Below are positions 41,885 to 48,641 of a stretch of 64,000 nt of DNA, piece by piece. Position 1 is the first letter of the stretch. Each line of letters begins with the position of its first letter. Source of the stretch: Streptomyces syringium (GTDB lineage Bacteria > Actinomycetota > Actinomycetes > Streptomycetales > Streptomycetaceae); contig NZ_JAGIOH010000001.1 in the NCBI RefSeq assembly GCF_017876625.1, positions 6,345,501-6,409,500 of the forward strand, written 5' to 3'. The translations under genes and the position numbers were made by a program. The notes beneath the pieces were generated by a model. It did no database searches and was not told where the DNA came from. It was given only the letters and a program-made list of their open reading frames with translations.

Positions 41885-42829
41885 GTGTCAACTGTGAGCG
41901 AGACAACGCACGACAGTGCGGTCGCCCTGAGTGCCCCACCGTCACCCGACGACGGACTCCCCGCCGCCGAGCTGGCCAAGAAGTACGGCCTGGCGGTCAG
42001 CGGTGCCCGGCCCGGGCTGGGGGAGTACGCGCGGCAGCTGTGGGACCGGCGTCACTTCATCGTGGCGTTCTCCCGGGCGAAGCTGACGGCGCAGTACAGC
42101 AAGGCGAAGCTCGGACAGGTCTGGCAGGTGGCCACGCCCCTGCTCAACGCCCTGGTGTACTTCTTCATCTTCGGCGTGCTGATGGGTGCCCACGGGGACA
42201 TGGGGACGGACACCTACATCCCCTTCCTGGTCACGGGTGTCTTCGTCTTCACCTTCACCCAGACCTCGGCGATGGCCGGCGTCCGGTCGATCGCGGGAAA
42301 CCTGGGCCTGGTACGTGCCCTGCACTTCCCCCGGGCGGCACTGCCGATCTCCTTCGCGCTGCAACAGCTCCAGCAGCTGCTCTTCTCCATGAGCGTGCTG
42401 TTCCTCATCCTGATCGGCTTCGGGCACTTCCCGAAGCCGTCGTGGGCGCTGATCATCCCGACGCTGGTGCTGCAGTTCGTCTTCAACACCGGTCTCGCGC
42501 TGGTCATGGCCCGCGCGGGCAGCAAGACCCCCGACCTGGCGCAGCTGCTGCCCTTCATCACCCGGACGTGGATGTACGCGTCCGGCGTGATGTACAGCAT
42601 GACGACCCAGCTGGAGAAGGCCCACGCCCCGGCGTGGGTGATCGACGTCCTCGGGGCCAACCCCGCGGCCGTCTACATCGACCTCATGCGCTTCGCGCTG
42701 ATCGACGGCTACGGCGCGGACAAGCTGCCGCCGCACGTCTGGGCGCTGGCGCTCGGCTGGGCACTGCTGCTCGGTCTCGGGGGCTTCGTGTACTTCTGGA
42801 AGGCTGAGGAGCAGTACGGCCGTGGCTGA
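41885..42829 (+). CDS. ABC-2 type exporter permease (Wzm/TagG-like)
   Basis: A 314-aa permease with an N-terminal cytosolic helix (YARQLWDRRHFIVAFSRAKLTAQYSKAKLG, the gate/interface helix) and six hydrophobic segments (~85-107, 117-140, 158-185, 193-213, 225-245, 280-305). This matches the O-antigen/teichoic-acid exporter family. With the ATPase that follows it should flip a lipid-linked polymer or glycolipid. GTG 41885 is chosen, with GAGGACG 6 bases upstream. The frame is also open from TTG 41873. It overlaps the ATPase gene by 8 bases. Confidence 0.9.
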   Translation: MSTVSETTHDSAVALSAPPSPDDGLPAAELAKKYGLAVSGARPGLGEYARQLWDRRHFIVAFSRAKLTAQYSKAKLGQVWQVATPLLNALVYFFIFGVLMGAHGDMGTDTYIPFLVTGVFVFTFTQTSAMAGVRSIAGNLGLVRALHFPRAALPISFALQQLQQLLFSMSVLFLILIGFGHFPKPSWALIIPTLVLQFVFNTGLALVMARAGSKTPDLAQLLPFITRTWMYASGVMYSMTTQLEKAHAPAWVIDVLGANPAAVYIDLMRFALIDGYGADKLPPHVWALALGWALLLGLGGFVYFWKAEEQYGRG

Positions 42830-43619
42830 TCAGAACAGTGCCGACAAGGCGGCGGCGTCGAGCCGCGTCCCCACCGTGATCGCGGACGACGTCCACATCG
42901 TCTACCGCGTCTACGGGGGCAGCACCGGCCGGGGCAGCGCGACCGCCGCCCTGAACCGGATCATCAAGCGCAAGCCGGACGCCGGTGTCCGTGAGGTGCA
43001 CGCCGTCAAGGGCGTCAGCTTCACCGCCTACCGGGGCCAGGCCATCGGCCTCATCGGCTCCAACGGCTCCGGCAAGTCCACCCTGCTCAAGGCCATCGCC
43101 GGGCTGCTGCCCGCCGAGCGGGGCAAGGTCTACACCGACGGCCAGCCCTCGCTGCTGGGTGTCAACGCGGCGTTGATGAACGACCTCACGGGCGAGAAGA
43201 ACGTGATGCTCGGCGGGCTGGCGATGGGCATGACCCGGGAGCAGATCCGCGAGCGCTACCAGTCCATCGTCGACTTCTCGGGCATCAACGAGAAGGGCGA
43301 CTTCATCACGCTGCCCATGCGGACGTACTCCTCCGGCATGGCGGCCCGGCTGCGCTTCTCCATCGCCGCGGCCAAGGACCACGACGTGCTGATGATCGAC
43401 GAGGCGCTGGCCACCGGCGACCGTTCCTTCCAGAAGCGCTCCGAGGCCCGCATCCGCGAGCTGCGCAAGGAAGCCGGCACCGTCTTCCTCGTCAGCCACA
43501 ACAACAAGTCCATCCGCGACACCTGTGACCGGGTGCTGTGGCTGGAGCGCGGCGAGCTGCTGATGGACGGGCCGACCGACGAGGTCGTCCGTGCGTACGA
43601 GAAGGAGACGGCCCGCTAG
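42822..43619 (+). CDS. ABC exporter ATPase (Wzt/TagH-like, short form)
   Basis: A 265-aa ATPase. Walker A GSNGSGKST, an SSGMAARL signature (the variant typical of polysaccharide and teichoic acid exporters), Walker B DVLMIDEAL and H-loop SHNN are present. The N-terminal extension VPTVIADDVHIVYRVYGG is usual in TagH/Wzt proteins. It stops after the nucleotide-binding domain: the C-terminal carbohydrate-binding domain of long Wzt is absent, so chain length or cap recognition is not read here. GTG 42822 has GAGGAG upstream. Last gene of the cluster, followed by a strong terminator. Confidence 0.92.
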   Translation: MADQNSADKAAASSRVPTVIADDVHIVYRVYGGSTGRGSATAALNRIIKRKPDAGVREVHAVKGVSFTAYRGQAIGLIGSNGSGKSTLLKAIAGLLPAERGKVYTDGQPSLLGVNAALMNDLTGEKNVMLGGLAMGMTREQIRERYQSIVDFSGINEKGDFITLPMRTYSSGMAARLRFSIAAAKDHDVLMIDEALATGDRSFQKRSEARIRELRKEAGTVFLVSHNNKSIRDTCDRVLWLERGELLMDGPTDEVVRAYEKETAR

Positions 43620-43942
43620 CCGTCACCGGTCAAGTCCGCCCGCCGCGCTCCGGCGGGCGGACTTGACCGACCTGTAACGATCAACTCGCTTATTGACAGG
43701 GTTGATTCACTCCCTGCGTGGCATTGTATGGATCAAGCACATACCCCGGCGCGCGTCGGACATTTGTGCGGCGTACGCTGTACCGTGCTGATTTGTGCCG
43801 AAGCGTGACGATACCCGGGTATCCCCGGCCTCGGCGGGGGCGGGACGGGGGCGGGACAGAGGGGTCAAGGGTGGGGGGACCTGCGGCGTGTCCGAAATAG
43901 GATGTTCTGGGTTTGCAGTGTAGAACGGGAGATGTGACGGCA
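43620..43942. other. Intergenic region between export cluster and hopanoid cluster
   Basis: After the terminator at 43628-43668 this stretch has a TTGACA (43693-43698) without a clear partner, and a relatively AT-rich patch (43680-43800). It then carries TAGGAT (43898-43903), the best -10 candidate for the hopanoid operon, giving a start near 43910 and a ~33-base leader to the small frame at 43943. The GC-rich tract GGCCTCGGCGGGGGCGGGAC (~43830) could pause transcription. No gene. Confidence 0.4.
43628..43668 (+). terminator. Perfect 17-bp hairpin terminator after the ABC exporter
   Basis: GGTCAAGTCCGCCCGCC (43628-43644) and its exact complement (43652-43668) flank a 7-base loop, starting 9 bases after the ATPase stop. 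It closes the seven-gene unit and separates it from the hopanoid genes. Confidence 0.85.
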
Positions 43943-44008
43943 ATGGCTACGGGAACTCTCCAGCTCCGCGGCGCGCACGCCGTCCCCGGTCCTGGCAGCC
44001 CGCGATGA
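43943..44008 (+). CDS. Possible 21-aa leader peptide coupled to hpnC
   Basis: ATG 43943 opens 21 codons (MATGTLQLRGAHAVPGPGSP R) ending at TGA 44006-44008, which overlaps the hpnC start as ATGA. GGGAG (43927-43931) lies 11 bases upstream, whereas hpnC itself has no ribosome-binding site. The natural reading is that ribosomes translate the small frame and restart on hpnC. No Cys/Trp/Leu run suggests amino-acid attenuation. Its sequence is unfamiliar, and conservation in other Streptomyces would decide whether it is real. Confidence 0.45.
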   Translation: MATGTLQLRGAHAVPGPGSPR

Positions 44009-44904
44009 CCGCAGGGACGGACGCGCACGCGCGCGCCGTGCTCGACAAGGCCGCGCACGAGAACTTCCCCGTGGCTCCCTTCTTCGTGCCCCGCTCCTGG
44101 CGCGCCGACCTCATGGCCATCTACGGCTACGCCCGCCTCGTCGACGACATCGGCGACGGTGACCTGGCCCCCGGCGGCCGGGACGCCGAGCTGCTCGGCC
44201 TCGACCGCGAGCAGGCCGACGACCGGCTCGCCATGCTCGACGCCTTCGAGGCCGACCTGGGCCGGGTCTTCGACCGCACCGGCACCGGCCCGCGCCACCC
44301 GCTGCTGCTCCGCCTCCGGCCGACCGTCCGCCGGTGCGGCCTGACCCCCGAGCCCTTCCTCGGACTGATCGAGGCCAACCGCCAGGACCAGCGGGTGCGC
44401 CGCTACGCCACCTACGAGGAACTGCTCGCCTACTGCGAGCTGTCCGCCAACCCCGTCGGCCGTCTCGTCCTCGGCATCACCGGCACACTGAGCCCCGAGC
44501 GGATCCGCCGCTCGGACGCGATCTGCACGGCCCTGCAGATCATCGAACATCTCCAGGACGTCGCCGAGGACCTCGCGCGCGACCGCATCTACCTGCCCGC
44601 CGAGGACATGAAACGCTTCCGCGTGAGCGGGAGCGATCTCGCCCTTGCGACCAGTGGCGCATCGGTGCGCGCACTGGTCGCGTACGAGGCGGAACGCGCC
44701 GGGGACCTGCTGAATGAAGGCACCCCCCTGGTGGGTAGCGTCCACGGCAGGCTGAAGCTGTTGCTCGCGGGGTTCGTGGGCGGCGGGAAGGCCGCACTCA
44801 AGGCGGTCGCCGCCGCGGGCCACGACGTACTCCCCGGACCGCCCAAGCCCACCAAGCTCAGCCTGCTGCGCGAGGTGGGGGCGACACTGCGAAGAGAGGG
44901 GTGA
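44005..44904 (+). CDS. hpnC: Hydroxysqualene synthase HpnC
   Basis: A 299-aa trans-isoprenyl-diphosphate-synthase-like enzyme that converts presqualene diphosphate to hydroxysqualene. The HpnC hallmark HENFPVAPFFVP (18-29) and both Asp motifs, YARLVDDIGD (42-51) and LQDVAEDLARDRIYLP, are present. It is the first gene of the HpnCDE route that replaces squalene synthase. Start ATG 44005 overlaps the small leader frame, and its stop overlaps hpnD (GTGA). The 1:1 pairing with HpnD next door makes phytoene synthase unlikely. Confidence 0.93.
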   Translation: MTAGTDAHARAVLDKAAHENFPVAPFFVPRSWRADLMAIYGYARLVDDIGDGDLAPGGRDAELLGLDREQADDRLAMLDAFEADLGRVFDRTGTGPRHPLLLRLRPTVRRCGLTPEPFLGLIEANRQDQRVRRYATYEELLAYCELSANPVGRLVLGITGTLSPERIRRSDAICTALQIIEHLQDVAEDLARDRIYLPAEDMKRFRVSGSDLALATSGASVRALVAYEAERAGDLLNEGTPLVGSVHGRLKLLLAGFVGGGKAALKAVAAAGHDVLPGPPKPTKLSLLREVGATLRREG

Positions 44905-45851
44905 GCGGGACCGTGAACGGAACGCCGACCGCGTCCGCGCCGGTGCTCGCCGCGTACAGCTACTGCGAGGCCGTCACCGCACAGCAGGCAGGTAACTTCA
45001 GCTACGGCATCAGACTGCTCCCGACCGCGAAGCGCCGGGCCATGTCCGCGTTGTACGCCTTCTCGCGGCGGGTCGACGACATCGGCGACGGCACTTTGGA
45101 CGCGGCGTCCAAGACGCTGCGGCTGGAGGAGACGCGCGCGCTGCTCGACCGGATCCGGGAGGGCACCGTCGACGAGGACGACACCGACCCGGTGGCCGTC
45201 GCGCTGACGCATGCCGCGCGCCGCTTCCCCATCCCCCTCGGGGGGCTCGACGAGCTCATCGACGGCGTCCAGATGGACGTGCGCGGTGAGACCTACGAGA
45301 CCTGGGACGACCTCGCCCTGTACTGCCGCTGCGTCGCGGGCGCCATCGGCAGGCTCTCGCTCGGCGTGTTCGGCACCGTCCCCGGCGCCCGGGACACCGA
45401 GCGCGCCTCGGAGTACGCCGATACGCTCGGCCTCGCCCTGCAGCTCACCAACATCCTGCGCGACGTCCGTGAGGACGCGGCCAACGGCCGTACGTACCTC
45501 CCCGCCGAGGACCTCGCCAAGTTCGGCTGCTCCGCGGGCTTCCACTCCGCCACGCCCCCGGCCGGCGCCGACTTCACCGGCCTCGTGCAGTACGAGGTCC
45601 GGCGCGCCCGCGCGCTGTTCGCCGAGGGCATGAAGCTGCTGCCCATGCTGGACCGGCGCAGCGGCGCCTGTGTCGCCGCCATGTCCGGCATCTACCGCAG
45701 ACTCCTGGACCGCATCGCCCAGGACCCCCGGGCCGTGCTGCGTGGCCGGGTCTCCCTGCCCGGCCACGAGAAGGCCTATGTCGCCGTGCGCGGCCTGTCC
45801 GGCTTCGACGCCCGCAGCGTCCACCGGCAGACCGTCAAGGGGCGCGCTTGA
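44901..45851 (+). CDS. hpnD: Presqualene diphosphate synthase HpnD
   Basis: A 316-aa squalene/phytoene-synthase-family enzyme condensing two farnesyl diphosphates to presqualene diphosphate. The N-terminal SYCEAVTAQQAGNFSYGIRLLP, first Asp motif FSRRVDDIGDG (54-64) and second NILRDVREDAANGRTYLP are intact. GTG 44901 overlaps the hpnC stop; GTG 44912 is a weaker alternative. Its own stop overlaps (TGATG) a 28-codon frame that bridges to hpnE. Confidence 0.93.
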   Translation: MSGTVNGTPTASAPVLAAYSYCEAVTAQQAGNFSYGIRLLPTAKRRAMSALYAFSRRVDDIGDGTLDAASKTLRLEETRALLDRIREGTVDEDDTDPVAVALTHAARRFPIPLGGLDELIDGVQMDVRGETYETWDDLALYCRCVAGAIGRLSLGVFGTVPGARDTERASEYADTLGLALQLTNILRDVREDAANGRTYLPAEDLAKFGCSAGFHSATPPAGADFTGLVQYEVRRARALFAEGMKLLPMLDRRSGACVAAMSGIYRRLLDRIAQDPRAVLRGRVSLPGHEKAYVAVRGLSGFDARSVHRQTVKGRA

Positions 45852-45937
45852 TGGCCCGAGCTCACACCGAGGACCGGTGTGCAACCCTCCGCCCCGCGGA
45901 CGCGTCCCTGACAGCAGCCGAGGGAGAGGGCGCATGA
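45851..45937 (+). CDS. Possible 28-aa micro-protein bridging hpnD and hpnE
   Basis: ATG 45851 shares bases with the hpnD stop (TGATG), and 28 codons later the TGA at 45935-45937 overlaps the hpnE ATG (ATGA). The peptide reads MARAHTEDRCATLRPADASL then TAAEGEGA. AAGGGG lies 8 bases upstream. Both junctions have the form used throughout this operon for coupled translation, so the frame may serve to carry ribosomes across an 82-base gap that also holds a 7-bp hairpin (45863-45881). Chance cannot be excluded. Confidence 0.45.
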   Translation: MARAHTEDRCATLRPADASLTAAEGEGA

Positions 45938-47382
45938 CAGCACGGACGACGACCCGGCCCGACGGGCACCGCGCGCAGGAGGCAGGCCGCCCCGTCGGGG
46001 CGGCCGCGGTGGTGATCGGGGGCGGCCTCGCCGGCACCACGGCGGCGCTCGAACTCGCCGACGCGGGGCTGCGCGTGACCCTGATCGAGGGGCGGCCCCG
46101 GCTGGGCGGGCTGGCCTTCTCCTTCCGCCGCGGCGAGCTGACCGTCGACAACGGCCAGCACGTCTACTTGCGCTGCTGCACCGCCTATCAGTGGTTCCTC
46201 GACCGGGTCGACGCCCGGGCGCTCGCCCCGCTGCAGAGCCGGCTGGACGTCCCCGTCCTCGACGTCGGCCACCCCTCGGGGCGGCCGGTCCTGGGCCGGC
46301 TGCGCCGCACCGCGCTGCCCGTGCCGCTGCACCTGGCGGCCAGCCTCGCCGGCTACCCGCACCTCTCGCTCGCCGAGCGGGCCAAGGTCGGCCGCGCCGC
46401 GCTGGCGCTGCGCGCCCTCGACCCGATGGACCCCGCACTGGACGGGGAGGACTTCGCGGGCTGGCTGCACCGCCACGGCCAGTCCTCCCGCGCGGTCGAG
46501 GCGCTGTGGGACCTCGTCGGCGTCGCCACCCTCAATGCCACCGCCGACCAGGCCTCCCTGGGCCTGGCCGCCATGGTCTTCAAGACCGGGCTGCTCTCCG
46601 AGCCCGGCGCCGCCGACATCGGCTGGGCGCACGTCCCGCTGGGCGAGCTGCACGACGTCCGCGCCCGCGCGGCCCTCGACAAGGCGGGCGTCCGCACCTG
46701 CCTGCGCACCCGCGCCACCGGTCTCACCCGGGGCGACGACGGCATCTGGCACGTGGACACCGAGTCCGGGCCGGGTGCGGCCGAGCGGCTGGACGCCGAC
46801 ACCGTGGTGCTCGCCGTCCCGCAGCGCGAGACCCACGACCTGCTGCCCGAGGGCGCCCTGGACGACGCCGACCGGCTGCTCGGCATCGGCACCGCCCCGA
46901 TCCTCAACGTGCACGTCGTCTACGACCGCAAGGTCCTGCGACAGCCGTTCTTCGCGGCCCTCGGCTCCCCCGTGCAGTGGGTCTTCGACCGCACCGACTC
47001 CTCCGGCCTCGCCGGCGGCGGCCAGTACCTGGCCGTCTCCCAGTCGGCCGCGCAGGACGAGATCGACCTGCCGGTCGCCGAGCTGCGCGACCGCTATCTT
47101 CCCGAGCTGGAGCGGCTGCTGCCCGCGGCACGCGGCGCCGGTATCCGGGACTTCTTCGTGACCCGGGAGCGGACAGCGACGTTCGCCCCCACCCCGGGCG
47201 TCGGCCGGCTCCGGCCGCACGCCCCCACGAACGCGCCCGGCCTGTACCTGGCCGGCGCGTGGACCGCCACCGGCTGGCCCGCGACCATGGAGGGCGCGGT
47301 GCGCAGCGGTCTGTCCGCCGCCGGCGCGGCCCTCTCCGAGCTCGGGCGTCCGCATCAGAGCCCCCTCCGGGAGCCGGCATGA
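45934..47382 (+). CDS. hpnE: Hydroxysqualene dehydroxylase HpnE
   Basis: A 482-aa FAD-dependent enzyme that reduces hydroxysqualene to squalene. FAD motif VVIGGGLAGTTAALELADAG (~27-46) with EGRPRLGGLAFSF, the central WDLVGVATLNATADQASLGLA segment and the C-terminal GLYLAGAWTATGWPATMEGAVRSG follow the phytoene-desaturase/HpnE pattern. GAGGGAGAGG lies just upstream of ATG 45934. Its stop overlaps the next start (ATGA). With HpnC and HpnD it completes squalene synthesis. Confidence 0.93.
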   Translation: MTARTTTRPDGHRAQEAGRPVGAAAVVIGGGLAGTTAALELADAGLRVTLIEGRPRLGGLAFSFRRGELTVDNGQHVYLRCCTAYQWFLDRVDARALAPLQSRLDVPVLDVGHPSGRPVLGRLRRTALPVPLHLAASLAGYPHLSLAERAKVGRAALALRALDPMDPALDGEDFAGWLHRHGQSSRAVEALWDLVGVATLNATADQASLGLAAMVFKTGLLSEPGAADIGWAHVPLGELHDVRARAALDKAGVRTCLRTRATGLTRGDDGIWHVDTESGPGAAERLDADTVVLAVPQRETHDLLPEGALDDADRLLGIGTAPILNVHVVYDRKVLRQPFFAALGSPVQWVFDRTDSSGLAGGGQYLAVSQSAAQDEIDLPVAELRDRYLPELERLLPAARGAGIRDFFVTRERTATFAPTPGVGRLRPHAPTNAPGLYLAGAWTATGWPATMEGAVRSGLSAAGAALSELGRPHQSPLREPA

Positions 47383-48518
47383 ACGAGCGAGCCACCCAAG
47401 GCGTGCACCCCCGGCACGGGGGACGCATGAGCATGAACACCAGAGGAGAGACCGTGACTTCGGCGATCCCAGCTGTCGACACCGCAGGCGTCACCGCCCT
47501 GCTGGAGCGCGGACGGACGCTTGCCACGCCGGTGCTGCGTGCCGCCGTGGCCCGGCTCGCGCCGCCCATGGACACCGTCGCCGCCTACCACTTCGGCTGG
47601 ATCGACGCCGAGGGCCGCCCCTCGCACGGCGACAGCGGCAAGGCGATCCGCCCCGCCCTCGCCCTGCTCTCGGCCGAGGCGGCCGGGGTCGCCCCCGAGG
47701 TGGGCATCCCCGGCGCGGTGGCCGTGGAGCTCGTGCACAACTTCTCGCTGCTCCACGACGACCTGATGGACGGCGACGAGCAGCGCCGCCACCGCGACAC
47801 CGTGTGGAAGGTGCACGGCCCGGCCCAGGCCATCCTGGTCGGCGACGCCCTCTTCGCCCTCGCCAACGAGGTCCTGCTGGAGCTCGGCACGGTCGAGGCC
47901 GGCCGCGCCACCCGGCGGCTGACCACCGCGACCCGCAAGCTCATCGACGGCCAGGCCCAGGACATCTCCTACGAGCACCGCGAGCGCGTGACCGTCGAGG
48001 AATGCCTGGAGATGGAGGGAAACAAGACGGGCGCCCTGCTCGCCTGCGCCGTCTCCATCGGCGCGGTCCTCGGCGGCGCCGACGACCGCACGGCCGACAC
48101 CCTGGAGGCCTACGGCTACCACCTCGGCCTCGCCTTCCAGGCCGTCGACGACCTGCTCGGCATCTGGGGCGACCCGGAGGCCACCGGCAAGCAGACCTGG
48201 AGCGATCTGCGCCAGCGCAAGAAGTCCCTGCCCGTCGTCGCCGCGCTCGCCGCCGGCGGCCCCGCCTCCGAGCGGCTCGCCCGGATCCTCGCCGCCGACG
48301 CCAAGCTCAGCGACGCGGCGGCCGCCGACTTCGACGAGGAAGAGTTCGCCAGCCGCGCGGCGCTGATCGAGGAGGCGGGCGGCCGGGAGTGGACCTCCCA
48401 GGAGGCCCGCCGCCAGCACACCACCGCGATCGAGGCGCTGGACGGCGTCGACATGCCCGCAGAGGTCCGAGCGCAGCTCGTCGCGCTCGCCGACTTCGTC
48501 GTCGTACGAAAGAGATGA
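47379..48518 (+). CDS. Polyprenyl (probably farnesyl) diphosphate synthase
   Basis: Up to 379 aa. The first Asp-rich motif LLHDDLMDGDEQRR (~125-138) and second AVDDLLGIWGD define a trans-prenyltransferase making FPP or a longer chain for HpnD. The residues before the first Asp motif (VELVHNFSLLHDD) lack bulky Tyr/Phe at the -4/-5 chain-stop positions, so product length is open. Two starts are possible: ATG 47379 overlapping the hpnE stop (GGGAG upstream), or GTG 47454 directly after AGAGGAGAG and closer to the first conserved residues. The protein core is the same. Confidence 0.9.
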   Translation: MNERATQGVHPRHGGRMSMNTRGETVTSAIPAVDTAGVTALLERGRTLATPVLRAAVARLAPPMDTVAAYHFGWIDAEGRPSHGDSGKAIRPALALLSAEAAGVAPEVGIPGAVAVELVHNFSLLHDDLMDGDEQRRHRDTVWKVHGPAQAILVGDALFALANEVLLELGTVEAGRATRRLTTATRKLIDGQAQDISYEHRERVTVEECLEMEGNKTGALLACAVSIGAVLGGADDRTADTLEAYGYHLGLAFQAVDDLLGIWGDPEATGKQTWSDLRQRKKSLPVVAALAAGGPASERLARILAADAKLSDAAAADFDEEEFASRAALIEEAGGREWTSQEARRQHTTAIEALDGVDMPAEVRAQLVALADFVVVRKR

Positions 48519-48556
48519 TTCCCATTCACCCGATCTAGACCTCGCAGTCGCCGGCA

Positions 48557-48578
48557 GGCGCCCCTCGCTCGGGGCGCC
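48557..48578 (+). terminator. Hairpin between polyprenyl synthase and squalene-hopene cyclase genes
   Basis: GGCGCCCC (48557-48564) pairs perfectly with GGGGCGCC (48571-48578) over a TCGCTC loop, 38 bases after the synthase stop and 64 before the shc ATG. A partial terminator, attenuator or RNA-processing signal is possible; no T-run. Confidence 0.4.
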
Positions 48579-48641
48579 GCCGACGGAACCCCCAAGTACG
48601 GCAGTACGGCAGAGAAGAAACTCACTGCAAAAGGGGAAGCC

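Noticed and set aside
43693-43698. TTGACA as the hopanoid operon promoter
   Set aside because: No TAnnnT box at 16-19 bases; TAGGAT at 43898 nearer the first frame is a better candidate.
44005-45851. hpnC/hpnD as carotenoid phytoene synthases
   Set aside because: The paired genes with HENFPVA motif, hpnE and squalene-hopene cyclase downstream identify the hopanoid squalene route.
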